64,000 bases of DNA from Pseudomonas sp. PDM18 (GCF_014852585.1 NZ_JACVBX010000015.1:93864-157863), one strand, 5' to 3'; numbered from the stretch's first letter, positions 44,329 to 53,311 are shown. Notes: generated from the letters alone by a model not told the origin. Program-made: numbers and translations.

Positions 44329-44664
44329 TTACCCCTGGGCCTCGTCCAGCGGCTCCAGCCAGATCCCCCGCTCATCCTCTCGGCAGGGCAACGCCTCCAG
44401 TACATCCCCCAGGCACGGCCCCTGGATGCACTCGCCTGTCTCGATCAGGAACAGCGCGCCATGGTGGCCGCACTGCAGCAGGCGTCCACTGGCATCGAGG
44501 TACTGTTCAGCGTCGTAGCCTAGCGGGATTTCCCGGTGCGGGCAGCTGTTGCGGTAGGCATAGACACGGCCCTGGTGGCGCACGGCAAAGAGATTCAGGC
44601 CAGCGGCCTTGAAGCCCCTGCTCTGGCCTTCGGCTAGGTCATGCGGGGCGCAGAGCAGGATCAT
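44329..44664 (-). CDS. Rieske [2Fe-2S] protein
   Basis: A small soluble Rieske ferredoxin of 111 residues: MILLCAPHDLAEGQSRGFKAAGLNLFAVRHQGRVYAYRNSCPHREIPLGYD. The cluster ligands are visible as CPH (Cys and His) and CGHHGALF (Cys and His). It has no signal peptide and no catalytic oxygenase domain, so it looks like an electron-transfer partner of unknown target. It is convergent with sfsA and its start faces the phu operon, divergently. In P. aeruginosa the receptor gene phuR occupies this side of phuS. Confidence 0.9.
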   Translation of the reverse strand: MILLCAPHDLAEGQSRGFKAAGLNLFAVRHQGRVYAYRNSCPHREIPLGYDAEQYLDASGRLLQCGHHGALFLIETGECIQGPCLGDVLEALPCREDERGIWLEPLDEAQG

Positions 44665-44835
44665 CCGGGTCTTCCATTCAGGTACGGCATCACGAGGCGG
44701 ACATTATCCGCGCCCATAGGGCGGTACCGGAAGAGGGTGCACTTCCCTGTGCTGAATAGCGTGTGCTGAAGAAGGGCTGGGCTGGCGTGTTGCCAGCGAA
44801 AGCGGCGCCGACCTTACGCCTCTCCGGCATTTAAT

Positions 44836-44854
44836 GCAAATAATTATCAAATAG
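44836..44854. promoter_or_regulatory. Fur-box-like site upstream of phuS
   Basis: An A/T-rich 19-bp stretch GCAAATAATTATCAAATAG matches the Fur consensus only partly (about half the positions), about 80 bases before the phuS ATG. Location and AT-richness in an otherwise GC-rich gap support it; the match is weaker than at the PrrF genes. Confidence 0.5.
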
Positions 44855-44933
44855 ATTTCCTGGTTTTCCTGTGGCAAGGTTCGTCCATGCTGCCGCGCCG
44901 CGGCAGGACACCTTTCGAACGAGGAATTCTGCG

Positions 44934-45989
44934 ATGACGACCCTGACTGCGCCGGCCTCCGAGCTGTACTGCGCCTGGCAAGCCCTGCGCGCCGAGAAAC
45001 CACGCCTGCGCGTCCGGGACGCGGCGCAACACCTGGCCGTGAGCGAGGCCGAGCTCACCGCTAGCCGCCTCGGCGTGGATGCCGTGCGACTACGCACCGA
45101 CTGGGCCGAGCTGCTGCCGGCGCTGGGGGCGCTGGGCCAGATCATGGCGCTGACCCGCAACGAGCATTGCGTGCATGAGCGCAAGGGGCCGTACCGCGAC
45201 GTCACCGTCTCCGCCAATGGCCAGATGGGCCTGGTGGTTTCCCCGGACATCGACCTGCGCCTGTTTCTCGCCGGCTGGGCCAGCGCCTTCGCCATCAGCG
45301 AGGAGACCGCCCACGGCACCCTGCGCAGCATCCAGATATTCGACCGCCAGGGCACCGCCGTGCACAAGGTCTTCCTCACCGAGCAGAGCGACCTCGCCGC
45401 CTGGGACCCGCTGGTTCGCAGCTTCACCGCCGCCAAGCAAAGCGCCGAGCTCGACCTGACTGCGCCAGAGCCCAAGGCCGCACCGTTGGCCGATGGCGAA
45501 ATCGATGTCGCCGCCCTGCGCGAAGGCTGGTCGGCATTGAAGGATACCCACCACTTCTTTGCCTTGTTGAAGAAGCACAAGGTCCAACGCACCCAGGCGC
45601 TGCGCCTTGCCGGGCGCGAGTGGGCCGAGACGCTGGCCGTCACCGAGCTGCCGCGCCTGCTGGAAGCGGCCGGAGCCAGCCAGTTGCCGATCATGATCTT
45701 CGTCGGCAACGCCCACTGCATCCAGATTCACACCGGCACCGTGGAGAACCTCAAGTGGATGGACGACTGGTTCAACGTCCTCGATCCGCTGTTCAACCTT
45801 CACTTGAAAACGCCGGGAGTGGTCGAGCTGTGGCGCGTGCGCAAGCCCAGCAGCGATGGCGTGGTCACCAGCTGGGAAGCCTTCGACGCCAACGGCGAGC
45901 TGGTGTTGCAGGTGTTCGGTGCGCGCAAGCCGGGGGTTCCGGAACTGCAGAGCTGGCGCGAACTCGCCGAATCCTTCCCGGCACTTTGA
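44934..45989 (+). CDS. phuS: cytoplasmic haem-trafficking protein PhuS (HemS family)
   Basis: Carries haem from the importer to haem oxygenase. ATG at 44934 gives 351 residues, with GAGGAATTCT as ribosome-binding site. The two homologous halves typical of HemS are visible: KGPYRDVTVSANGQMGLVVSPDIDLRLFLAGWASAFA in the first and GNAHCIQIHTGTVENLKWMDDWFNVLDPLFNLHL in the second, the latter containing the haem-ligand histidine region. It heads phuSTUVW. In P. aeruginosa PhuS also links haem flux to the adjacent prrF/prrH RNAs. The divergent phuR gene is missing here. Confidence 0.95.
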   Translation: MTTLTAPASELYCAWQALRAEKPRLRVRDAAQHLAVSEAELTASRLGVDAVRLRTDWAELLPALGALGQIMALTRNEHCVHERKGPYRDVTVSANGQMGLVVSPDIDLRLFLAGWASAFAISEETAHGTLRSIQIFDRQGTAVHKVFLTEQSDLAAWDPLVRSFTAAKQSAELDLTAPEPKAAPLADGEIDVAALREGWSALKDTHHFFALLKKHKVQRTQALRLAGREWAETLAVTELPRLLEAAGASQLPIMIFVGNAHCIQIHTGTVENLKWMDDWFNVLDPLFNLHLKTPGVVELWRVRKPSSDGVVTSWEAFDANGELVLQVFGARKPGVPELQSWRELAESFPAL

Positions 45990-45998
45990 GGACGACCC

Positions 45999-46892
45999 AT
46001 GAAGACTTCCAAGACTGCACGCGCGCTGTTCGCTGGTCTCTGCCTGACAGCCACCAGCGCATTGGCTGATTCGTTGCCGCAGCGCTGGGTGAGTGCCGGC
46101 GGTTCGCTGAGCGAATGGGTCGTCGCCCTGGGCGGCGAGGCCAAACTGGTCGGCGTCGATACCACCAGCCTGCACCCGGCCTCGCTCCATGCACTGCCGA
46201 AGATCGGCTACCAACGGCAACTCGCGGCCGAAGGCATCCTCGCGCTGAAGCCGGACATCCTGCTGGGCAGCGAGGAAATGGGCCCGCCGCCGGTGCTGCA
46301 GCAACTGCGTGCCGCCGGCGTGCGGATCGAGACGCTGTCGGCCAAGGCCGACGAGAAGACGGTGCACGACACCATTCAGCGCTTGGGCGACCTGCTGGAC
46401 TCGCCGGACAAGGCGAAGCAGGTCGAGGCGGACTTCGACGCACGCATTGCCGCCCAGGATGCCTGGGTGAAGAAGGCTCAGGCCGCTCAAGCCGCTCCCG
46501 GCGTCGTCCTGCTGGTCGGGCACGCCGGCGGCAATCTGCTGGTGGCCGGGCAAGGCACCTCCGGCGACTGGCTGATCCAGCGCGCCGGCGGCCGCAACCT
46601 GGCGACCCACACCGGTTACAAGACGCTGTCGACCGAAGCCCTTACCGCGCTGAACCCGCAGGTGGTGGTACTGAGCGACCGCGCCCTGGACGGCGACAAG
46701 GCCCGCGCCGCACTGACCCAGCAGAACCCCGGCCTGGCAGCGACCAGCGCGCTGCGCGAAGGCCGCGTACTGGTCCTTGATCCGACCCTGCTGGTGGGTG
46801 GCCTGGGGCCGCGTATCCCGGACGGACTGGCTAGCCTCTCCCGGGCCTTTTATCCTTCCGCGCAGGCCCTGAACACGGAAAGTCGTCCTTGA
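45999..46892 (+). CDS. phuT: periplasmic haem-binding protein PhuT
   Basis: Binding protein of the haem ABC importer. It has 297 residues with a signal peptide (MKTSKTARALFAGLCLTATSALA). Two lobes flank a long helix. The haem-coordinating tyrosine is Y71 in PKIGYQRQLAAEGILALKPDILLG, the family position. It starts nine bases after phuS and its stop overlaps phuU (TTGA). Confidence 0.95.
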   Translation: MKTSKTARALFAGLCLTATSALADSLPQRWVSAGGSLSEWVVALGGEAKLVGVDTTSLHPASLHALPKIGYQRQLAAEGILALKPDILLGSEEMGPPPVLQQLRAAGVRIETLSAKADEKTVHDTIQRLGDLLDSPDKAKQVEADFDARIAAQDAWVKKAQAAQAAPGVVLLVGHAGGNLLVAGQGTSGDWLIQRAGGRNLATHTGYKTLSTEALTALNPQVVVLSDRALDGDKARAALTQQNPGLAATSALREGRVLVLDPTLLVGGLGPRIPDGLASLSRAFYPSAQALNTESRP

Positions 46893-47926
46893 CCCGGATC
46901 GTTACCGCTCGACCGCTGTTCCTGCTCCTTGGTTTCCTCCTGCTGCTGGTCGTCTGGCTCTCACTGGCCCTCGGGCCGGTGAGCCTGCCGCTGGGCGATA
47001 CCCTGCGCGCGCTGGCGCACATGGTTGGGCTGCCCGTCTCCGCCGACGGCCTGGGTCAGGCCGAACTGATCGTCGGGCAGATTCGCCTGCCGCGTACTCT
47101 GCTGGGTATCGCGACCGGCGGTGTGCTGGCTCTGGCCGGCGTGGCGATGCAGGGCCTGTTCCGTAACCCGCTGGCCGATCCCGGCCTGATCGGGGTTTCC
47201 AGTGGCGCCGCCCTGGGGGCGGCCATCGCCATTGTCTTTGGTGCATCCATCGGTGGGCTGCCCGAGGCTTTCGCGCCTTACCTGCTGTCCGCATGCGCCT
47301 TTGCCGGCGGCCTGATGGTGACGGCGCTGGTCTACCGCCTGGGGCGTCACAATGGCCAGACCAGCGTGGCGACCATGCTGCTCGCCGGCATCGCGCTGAC
47401 CGCGCTCGCGGGCGCGCTGATCGGCCTGTTCACCTACCTCGCCGACGACGCCACCCTGCGCACGCTGACGTTCTGGAACCTCGGCAGCCTCAATGGTGCG
47501 AGCTACCCGCGACTGTGGCCGTTGCTACTGATTACCCTGCTGGTGGCCTGTTGGCTGCCGCGCCGGGTGAATGCATTGAATGCGCTGCTGCTGGGCGAGT
47601 CCGAAGCGCGTCACCTGGGCTTCGACGTCGAGCGGCTGAAGGTCGAACTGATCCTCTGCACTGCGCTGGGCGTCGGTGCGGCGGTGGCCGCCGCCGGCAT
47701 GATCGGCTTCATCGGTCTGGTGGTGCCGCACCTGCTGCGCCTGATCGTCGGCCCGGATCACCGGGTGCTGTTGCCTGCATCGATGTTCGGCGGCGCGATT
47801 CTCCTGCTGTTGGCCGACTTGATCGCTCGCTTGGCGCTGGCGCCGGCAGAGCTGCCGATCGGCATCGTCACTGCATTGATCGGTGCGCCATTCTTTCTCT
47901 ACCTGCTGATCCGGGGGCGTTCCTGA
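46889..47926 (+). CDS. phuU: haem ABC transporter permease PhuU
   Basis: Membrane permease of the FecCD/BtuC type. The 345 residues show about ten hydrophobic segments. The TTG start overlaps the phuT stop; no better ATG exists and [36 protein letters not shown] fits the family N-terminus. Signatures are [48 protein letters not shown] and [26 protein letters not shown]. The stop overlaps phuV (TGATG). Confidence 0.94.
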   Translation: MTRIVTARPLFLLLGFLLLLVVWLSLALGPVSLPLGDTLRALAHMVGLPVSADGLGQAELIVGQIRLPRTLLGIATGGVLALAGVAMQGLFRNPLADPGLIGVSSGAALGAAIAIVFGASIGGLPEAFAPYLLSACAFAGGLMVTALVYRLGRHNGQTSVATMLLAGIALTALAGALIGLFTYLADDATLRTLTFWNLGSLNGASYPRLWPLLLITLLVACWLPRRVNALNALLLGESEARHLGFDVERLKVELILCTALGVGAAVAAAGMIGFIGLVVPHLLRLIVGPDHRVLLPASMFGGAILLLLADLIARLALAPAELPIGIVTALIGAPFFLYLLIRGRS

Positions 47927-48693
47927 TGCTGTGCGCAGACAAGCTACTGGTGAAGCGCGGCGCCCAGACCGTCCTGCAGGATATGAGCGTGACACTGCAG
48001 CCGGGCCAGGTGCTCGGCGTTCTCGGCCCTAACGGCGCGGGCAAGAGCACCCTGCTCGGCGCGATGAATGGTGAACTACCGCTGGCCGGAGGGGAGGTGA
48101 GCCTCGACGGCCGCCCGCTGGAGTCCTGGCAAGGCAATGAGCGCGCACGTCGGTTGGCCGTGCTGCCGCAGTCGTCCTCGCTGAACTTCGCCTTTCCCGT
48201 CGAGGCCGTCGTGGGCTTCGGACGATTGCCCCACGACAGTGGCCGCCAGCGCGACGAGGAAATCATCCGTGAAGCCATGGCCGCTGCCGATGCTTCGCAC
48301 CTGGCCGGGCGTAGCTACCTGGCGCTCTCCGGTGGCGAGCGTCAGCGGGTCCACCTTGCCCGTGTGCTGGCTCAGCTCTGGCCGGGCGGGGCGGAGCAGG
48401 TGTTGCTGCTGGATGAGCCGACTTCGGCGCTCGATCCACTGCATCAGCACACCACACTGCAGGCCGTGCGCGATTTCGCCGGGCGCGGCGCGGCGGTGCT
48501 GGTGATCCTGCACGACCTGAACCTGGCGGCGCGTTACTGTGATCGTCTGTTGCTCCTGCACGAGGCGCGCACGCATTTGCTCGGCACGCCGCACGAAGTG
48601 CTGCAGGCCGAGCCGCTGCGCACTGTCTTCGGCCTCGACGTGCTGGTGCAGGAGCATCCGGAGCGGGGCCATCCGCTGATCATCGCGCGCTGA
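47926..48693 (+). CDS. phuV: haem ABC transporter ATP-binding protein PhuV
   Basis: ATPase of the importer, 255 residues from ATG at 47926. Walker A is GPNGAGKST (residues 34-42), the signature is [19 protein letters not shown], and Walker B is [16 protein letters not shown], with the switch histidine in [15 protein letters not shown]. It is translationally coupled to phuU and precedes phuW by 11 bases. The longer frame opening at 47293 belongs to phuU in another frame. Confidence 0.96.
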   Translation: MLCADKLLVKRGAQTVLQDMSVTLQPGQVLGVLGPNGAGKSTLLGAMNGELPLAGGEVSLDGRPLESWQGNERARRLAVLPQSSSLNFAFPVEAVVGFGRLPHDSGRQRDEEIIREAMAAADASHLAGRSYLALSGGERQRVHLARVLAQLWPGGAEQVLLLDEPTSALDPLHQHTTLQAVRDFAGRGAAVLVILHDLNLAARYCDRLLLLHEARTHLLGTPHEVLQAEPLRTVFGLDVLVQEHPERGHPLIIAR

Positions 48694-48704
48694 AGGGAGT
48701 CGCC

Positions 48705-49598
48705 ATGAAGAAGGTTCTGCTCGTGCCGCTGCTGGCGCTGCTCGCTGCCTGCCAGAATCAGGGGGTGGCGCCGCCGCTGCCGGTCTGGCAAAGCCCGGAC
48801 GGGCGCGACAGTGCCGAACTGGGTGTGATCCGCGACTTGCGTAGCGGTGAACAGCTTTCGCCGGCACAGCTGCTCGATCAACTGGCTGCCGCACCGCGGG
48901 TCATAGTCGGCGAGCAGCACGATAACCCCGATCACCATGCGCTCGAACTCTGGCTGGCGCGCGCGCTGGCCGAGCGCCGTCCGAGTGGCAGCGTGCTGCT
49001 GGAGATGCTCAACCCCGATCAGCAGAGCGCAGTCGCTGCTGCCCAGTCTTCAGCGGCGAAGGGCGATATGCCGAGCGATCTGATCGGTGCGCTGCATTGG
49101 CAGCCGGGGTGGGATTGGTCGCAATACGGCCCGCTGGTGACCTGGCTGGTGAAACAGCCGGCGCCGCTGCTGGCGGCCAACCTGGATCGCAGCGAGATCA
49201 TGGATATCTATCGGAATCAGCCCCAATTGCGGGGAACAGCCTCCACGGCCGCTCCGGTGCGCGATGCGTTGCTGCAGGACATCCGTGACTCCCACTGCGG
49301 CCTGCTGCCGGACAGTCAGCTCCCGGCGATGCTGGCGGTCCAGCAGCAGCGCGACCGGCGCCTGGCCGAGCGTTTCAAGGCGGCGCCTGAACCAGCCCTG
49401 CTGATTGCTGGCGGCTTCCATGCGCGCCGGGACCTGGGCGTTCCGCTGCACCTGCAGGACCTGGGAGCAGCGCAAGGGCTGAAGGTAGTGATGCTGGCCG
49501 AAGTGGGCAGGGAGGTGGCGCCGGCTCAGGCCGATTTCGTCTGGTACACCCCCGCACAGCCGCCAACGGATTATTGCGCGCAGATGCGCGGCAAGTAG
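48705..49598 (+). CDS. phuW: haem-uptake-associated ChaN-family lipoprotein PhuW
   Basis: A lipoprotein with 297 residues and a lipobox (MKKVLLVPLLALLAAC). The ChaN-like domain shows VIVGEQHDNPDHHALELWLARAL and SVLLEMLNPDQQSAV, then QPGWDWSQYGPLVTWLVK. ChaN-type proteins bind haem or iron at the outer membrane; the exact role of PhuW is not settled. It closes the operon and is followed by a terminator. Confidence 0.92.
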   Translation: MKKVLLVPLLALLAACQNQGVAPPLPVWQSPDGRDSAELGVIRDLRSGEQLSPAQLLDQLAAAPRVIVGEQHDNPDHHALELWLARALAERRPSGSVLLEMLNPDQQSAVAAAQSSAAKGDMPSDLIGALHWQPGWDWSQYGPLVTWLVKQPAPLLAANLDRSEIMDIYRNQPQLRGTASTAAPVRDALLQDIRDSHCGLLPDSQLPAMLAVQQQRDRRLAERFKAAPEPALLIAGGFHARRDLGVPLHLQDLGAAQGLKVVMLAEVGREVAPAQADFVWYTPAQPPTDYCAQMRGK

Positions 49599-49600
49599 TG

Positions 49601-49622
49601 AAGGGGCCTAACGGCCCTTTTT
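49601..49622 (+). terminator. terminator after phuW
   Basis: An 8-bp stem AAGGGGCC / GGCCCTTT with a TAAC loop, followed by TTTTT. It ends the phu transcript before the oppositely oriented PrrF genes. Confidence 0.85.
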
Positions 49623-49662
49623 CGTTTCTGCGGGAATGACGGTCGCCGCAGAAATCGCAGGC

Positions 49663-49779
49663 AAAAAAAGACCCGGCAAAGTGCCGGGTCTAAAACCGTG
49701 ATTAGCCTGATGAGGAGATAATCTGAAGAGTCCGACTGCGTGGTCTCTCTAGCTTATCCAACTGGCCTCGCAGCCAGTG
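49663..49779 (-). ncRNA. prrF2: PrrF small RNA, downstream copy
   Basis: A 117-base Fur-regulated sRNA of the PrrF/RyhB-like class. The 5' hairpin (ACTGGCTGCGAGGCCAGT) is followed by the conserved region containing AGACCACGCAGTCGGACTCT and TCAGATTATCTCCTCATCAG. A terminator stem ACCCGGCA/TGCCGGGT ends in seven T. The conserved middle is identical to the other copy over more than 50 bases. It is the second copy in transcription order, hence the prrF2 label by analogy to P. aeruginosa. Its known role is to repress iron-containing proteins under iron limitation. Confidence 0.92.
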
Positions 49780-49784
49780 GTTGT

Positions 49785-49803
49785 AATAATAACCATTATC
49801 ATT
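49785..49803. promoter_or_regulatory. Fur box of the downstream PrrF copy
   Basis: AATAATAACCATTATCATT is a near-consensus 19-bp Fur site placed immediately before the predicted start at about 49779, so repression by occlusion is expected. Confidence 0.8.
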
Positions 49804-49885
49804 TGAGAGTCAACACCTTTTCTTCGACCGATCCGAAGATTTTTTCGGCGGGCAGGAATGCTCTGTGTGAAGGAAAAATCGAGGC

Positions 49886-50002
49886 AAAAAAAAGACCCGG
49901 CAAAGTGCCGGGTCGAAACCGTGATTAGCCTGATGAGGAGATAATCTGAAGAGTCCGACTGCGTGGTCTCTTGAGGTTATCGATCTGGCCTCGCGACCAG
50001 AT
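49886..50002 (-). ncRNA. prrF1: PrrF small RNA, upstream copy
   Basis: A second 117-base copy with 5' hairpin ATCTGG...CCAGAT (50002-49983), the same conserved middle, and terminator ACCCGGCA/TGCCGGGT followed by eight T (49893-49886). The two genes are head-to-tail about 220 bases apart. In P. aeruginosa readthrough of this terminator yields the longer haem-responsive PrrH RNA; the geometry here allows the same. Confidence 0.93.
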
Positions 50003-50007
50003 GACTC

Positions 50008-50026
50008 AATAATAATCATTATCATT
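50008..50026. promoter_or_regulatory. Fur box of the upstream PrrF copy
   Basis: AATAATAATCATTATCATT is an almost perfect match to the inverted-repeat Fur consensus, six bases from the predicted start at about 50002. Confidence 0.88.
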
Positions 50027-50087
50027 TGAGGGTCAACCTCTTTTCTGCAGATTTTTTCTCGCCCGCGAAATACCGCCTGCGCAAACG

Positions 50088-50113
50088 AAAAAGCCCGGCG
50101 CTGGGCCGGGCTT
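50088..50113 (-). terminator. terminator after cbpA
   Basis: 7-bp GC stem GCCCGGC / GCCGGGC with a 5-base loop, followed on the minus strand by TTTTT. It separates cbpA from the PrrF genes. Confidence 0.88.
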
Positions 50114-50130
50114 TCTCAGGTGGAAGCGGA

Positions 50131-50931
50131 TCAGTCGGCCTGGCGTTGTAGACGCAGCTGGGTGACTTCCTTGTTCAGCAGGTCGATGCGCCGCGCCATG
50201 CCTTCGATGAGGCTGTGGGCAATGCGCGGGTTGCTCTGCATCAGGCTGAGGAACTGGTCCTTGGGAATCACCATCACGGTGCACGGTTCGCTGGCGATCA
50301 CCGAGGCGCTGCGCTTCTCGCGGGTGAACACGGCCATGGCGCCGAATATCTCGTCTTTCTGCACATCACCGACCTTCTGCCCGTCGACGAAGGCCTCGGC
50401 GTGGCCCTCGATGATGATGAACACGTGCTCGGCGTCGTCACCCTGCTGGATCAGCTGGGCGCCGGCAGCGAAGTGCTGGAAGCCGGTGGCCGGGCGGATC
50501 TCCGGCTGCTTGAGATGCGCCAGGGCATCCGACAACAGCGCGGTGTGGCCAATCAGGTAGTGCAGGAACTGCTCCTGACGCTGCTCGTGGCTGTGGATGT
50601 GACGGAATACTTCGCTGCGCAAATAAGGGATCAGGCACAGCGGCTCTTCGCTGACATAGCGGCAGGGCGGCAGCTCGATGCCCTGGCGCAGACCGACAAG
50701 GTCGCCTTCCTGCAGGTAGAACAGCGGGCGTTCATCCACCAGAGCATGGACTAGGCCGTTCTCGATGAGGAATAGGTGCTTGCCGGGCAACTCGCCTTCC
50801 AGATCGTCGGAGCGCTCCAGCCGGATGGCTTCGCCCGCGGGCTCAAGGCCGGCAAGCAGCTGCGCCGGAATGCCCTGTAGCCGATTGATCAGTCGATCGG
50901 CATAGGCGGGTTGTTCACCGAGTAGGTACAT
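50131..50931 (-). CDS. cbpA: cyclic-nucleotide-binding protein CbpA
   Basis: ATG at 50931 (MYLLGEQPAYADRLINRLQGIPAQLLAGLEP) gives 266 residues; a longer frame starting at 51015 is rejected for lack of conservation-like features. Two cNMP-binding-like modules are seen: an N-terminal one (about 40-110) and a clearer C-terminal one (about 145-235) with QQGDDAEHVFIIIEGHAEAF and the phosphate cassette DEIFGAMAVFTREKRSASV. There is no HTH, so it is not a CRP-type regulator. In P. aeruginosa the gene in this position is a Vfr-controlled cAMP-binding protein. A role beyond that is not known. Confidence 0.88.
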   Translation of the reverse strand: MYLLGEQPAYADRLINRLQGIPAQLLAGLEPAGEAIRLERSDDLEGELPGKHLFLIENGLVHALVDERPLFYLQEGDLVGLRQGIELPPCRYVSEEPLCLIPYLRSEVFRHIHSHEQRQEQFLHYLIGHTALLSDALAHLKQPEIRPATGFQHFAAGAQLIQQGDDAEHVFIIIEGHAEAFVDGQKVGDVQKDEIFGAMAVFTREKRSASVIASEPCTVMVIPKDQFLSLMQSNPRIAHSLIEGMARRIDLLNKEVTQLRLQRQAD

Positions 50932-51035
50932 GGCCGTAATTCCTTGATATGGCGACGGTCGAGGGCGCACGAAGGGCCCTGAAACCATAAGCGGACAGGC
51001 ACCTTGCGTAAACATTTTCCCACAGAGCTTGTGAG

Positions 51036-51308
51036 CTAGCTCTTGTTACGTGCTGGAAATGTCTCAAGCTCGCCGAGAAGGGCCGCTTTGTGCGCAGGGG
51101 GCAGGTCGTTCCAGTGCACATTCAGTAGTGCGCCCTCGATGGCATAGAGCAGCACTTTGGAGGCGCGGAAGCCCCGCGCGCGTACGGCCCGATAAGCGCC
51201 GACAGCGCCCAGGCGTCGTAGGTCGCCGGCGTTGTGGATGCCCACGGCGTGGAGCCACTGGGCGGAGGTTTTGCCGAGGTTCTTCAGGTGCAGCAGTTCG
51301 TCGTTCAT
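51036..51308 (-). CDS. TfoX C-terminal-domain protein
   Basis: A 90-residue helical protein: MNDELLHLKNLGKTSAQWLHAVGIHNAGDLRRLGAVGAYRAVRARGFRASKVLLYAIEGALLNVHWNDLP. It corresponds only to the C-terminal helix-hairpin-helix part of the competence regulator TfoX/Sxy (LKNLG...LHAVGI...DLRRLGAV). The N-terminal TfoX domain is absent. Function unknown; the fold suggests protein or DNA contacts. It lies about 100 bases upstream of cbpA on the same strand. Confidence 0.88.
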   Translation of the reverse strand: MNDELLHLKNLGKTSAQWLHAVGIHNAGDLRRLGAVGAYRAVRARGFRASKVLLYAIEGALLNVHWNDLPPAHKAALLGELETFPARNKS

Positions 51309-51493
51309 CGTCTGTCCTTGCGATGGGCGCGATGGGTGTCAGGTCTTGAAGGGGCCGAGAACTGCTCGTAGCGGCCGGACACTCTGGAGGAAGTGTAGCG
51401 GTGACTGGGAAAAACGTGGCTTTGTGATATCGCCAAAAAAATTCGGGGCAGGGCGTTGTTGTCGTCGAAGGCTGGCCGGGCGGCGTCGCTACC

Positions 51494-51527
51494 GGCCGGA
51501 GATCGCCACGCGTGGGCGACTCCGGCC
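51494..51527 (-). terminator. strong hairpin after the kinase-fusion gene
   Basis: GGCCGGAG / CTCCGGCC outer stem continued by TCGCC / GGCGA around a 7-base loop, 14 bases past the stop at 51541. There is no T-run. The rest of the 232-base gap (51309-51493) shows no gene. Confidence 0.55.
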
Positions 51528-51540
51528 GACAGGCGGTGGA

Positions 51541-53103
51541 TCAGAGGCCAGGCAGGCGCTGGCGGATGCTGGCAACCAAGGCGTCGAGGTTGGCGGCTTC
51601 CGGGGTGTTGACGCGCTTGCTGTGCTGCTGCTCCTCGGCGCTCAGGTCGTCGCGGCTGGCTAGCTGCGCCTGGACGACTTCCAGGGTGGCGTCAGAAGGG
51701 TCGTTGCCGTCGTTCTGGCGCTGGGCCAGCCAGCCGGCGATCACGGCTTCAGGTGCGTGGCAGTCGAGGATCAGGAAGGGCACGCCGGTTTCCTCGGCGA
51801 TTTCCCATGCCGCGGCGCGCTGCTCGCGCTTGAGGAAGGTGGCGTCCAACACGACCGGGTAGCCGGCGCGCAGAATGTCCACGGCCAGTTCGTTGAGGCG
51901 CTGGTAGGTCGCGGCGGTGGAGTCGGCGTCATAGATGCCGCTCTTGAGCTGGCCCTGCTGATCGGTCTTCTGTTCACCGAACAGGCGCTTGCGTTCCACG
52001 TCCGAGCGCAGGCGAACGGCGCCCAGCGCTTCCACCAGGCGCAGGGCAACCTGGCTCTTGCCGACCGCGGAAACGCCGACGGTGACGGCCAGGAAGCGCG
52101 AGGGAATGGCGCTGTAGCTTTCCGCCAGGTTGGCGTAGTTGCGGTACTGGCGCAGGGTCGCGGCTTTCTGCACGGCGTCGGTCTGGTGCGCCAGGCTGAA
52201 AAGCGCGATCTTGGCGCGAACCAGGGCGCGGTAGGCCTTGTAGAAGTTCAGCAGGGCCAGGGATTGGTAGTCACCGGTGTATTCCAGGTACTGGCTGACG
52301 AAGCGCCGCGACAGGCATTTCAGGCCGCGGTCCTCCAGGTCCATCGCGAGGAAGGCGTAATCGGCGGTGACATCGGTGAAGCGGAACGGCTCGTTGAATT
52401 CGATGCAGTCGAACAGCACGGCCTTGCCATCGATGATCGCGGCGTTACCCAGGTGGATGTCGCCATGGCATTCGCGGATGAAGCCGTTTGCCTTGCGCTG
52501 CTCGAATACGCTGTGCAGGCGCTCGAAGCTGGATTCGGCCCAGGCTTCCAGGGCGCCGAGTTGTTGCAGGTCGGCCTTGTCGGAGAGCATCGGGCGGATC
52601 TGCTCGAAGTTCTGTCGCACCGGCGCCATGCAGGATTCTGGTGTGCCCAGCGGGTGCTCGATCGGTACGACCGGAGTGCGTAGATGGAAATCGGCGATCT
52701 GCTTGGCCAGGCCGTCGATGTGCTCGGCGCCCAGCTCTCCACGGGCCTGCACTTCGCTGAGCAGTTGGCTTTGCGGGAATTCGCGGCACTGGAGCATGTA
52801 CTCGAAGGCCGGACCCTCACCGTTCAGTTGCGGCGCGGACTCGCTGCCGGTGATGGCGATCACGTCAAGGTACAGGCCTTCGGTCAGGCGCTGGTTCAAG
52901 CGCAGTTCTTCCTCACAGAAGTGCTTTCGCTTGGCCAGGTCGGTGAAGTCGAGGAAGCCGAAGTTCACCGGCTTCTTGATCTTGTAGACGTAGGAGCCAG
53001 TGAGCAGCACCCAGGAAATGTGGGTTTCGATGACCCGGAAACCGTCGACCGGATGTGGGAAGAGGGCGGGGTTCTGCAGGGCTGCGAGTAAGGTCTGGCT
53101 CAC
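51541..53103 (-). CDS. aminoglycoside-phosphotransferase-like / AAA ATP-binding fusion protein
   Basis: GTG at 53103 gives 520 residues (SQTLLAALQNPALFPHPVDGFRVIETHISWVLLTGSYVYKIKKPVNFGF). An N-terminal kinase-like domain has the catalytic loop ECHGDIHLGN (residues 211-220) and metal-binding D232 in LFDCIEFNE. The C-terminal P-loop domain (about 338-500) has Walker A GVSAVGKS (343-350) and a zeta-toxin/AAA-like SDVERKRLFG element. Its substrate is unknown and there is no evidence that it confers antibiotic resistance. It is divergent from mrcB. Confidence 0.88.
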   Translation of the reverse strand: MSQTLLAALQNPALFPHPVDGFRVIETHISWVLLTGSYVYKIKKPVNFGFLDFTDLAKRKHFCEEELRLNQRLTEGLYLDVIAITGSESAPQLNGEGPAFEYMLQCREFPQSQLLSEVQARGELGAEHIDGLAKQIADFHLRTPVVPIEHPLGTPESCMAPVRQNFEQIRPMLSDKADLQQLGALEAWAESSFERLHSVFEQRKANGFIRECHGDIHLGNAAIIDGKAVLFDCIEFNEPFRFTDVTADYAFLAMDLEDRGLKCLSRRFVSQYLEYTGDYQSLALLNFYKAYRALVRAKIALFSLAHQTDAVQKAATLRQYRNYANLAESYSAIPSRFLAVTVGVSAVGKSQVALRLVEALGAVRLRSDVERKRLFGEQKTDQQGQLKSGIYDADSTAATYQRLNELAVDILRAGYPVVLDATFLKREQRAAAWEIAEETGVPFLILDCHAPEAVIAGWLAQRQNDGNDPSDATLEVVQAQLASRDDLSAEEQQHSKRVNTPEAANLDALVASIRQRLPGL

Positions 53104-53305
53104 GTGATGTCCTTTCCGATCGAATTTCTGAAGGCAGGCATTATGGCGGCTGGGTAGGCAGCTGCAAACTCTGCGGCCGGCCGGCAACCAAATGGCCATC
53201 GTGGGGTCATAGCTCGGCGACTGCCGACTTCGCGAGATGCGCGGCAATTCGCATCAAGCCCGGACGCCCGCTGGAGCGGCGTCTGTCTCCTGTGGATAAA
53301 GTACG

Positions 53306-53311
53306 TATAAT
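53306..53311 (+). promoter_or_regulatory. -10 element immediately before mrcB
   Basis: A perfect TATAAT ends nine bases before the mrcB ATG; the -35 (CTGTCT at 53283-53288) is weak. An initiation point at about 53318 would leave almost no 5' leader. An in-frame TAA at 53308-53310 rules out a longer protein. Confidence 0.5.

Noticed and set aside
51541..53103. Antibiotic-resistance phosphotransferase
   Set aside because: The protein has an APH-like fold signature, but it is fused to a P-loop domain and sits in a core-genome context; this family is not known as resistance enzymes.
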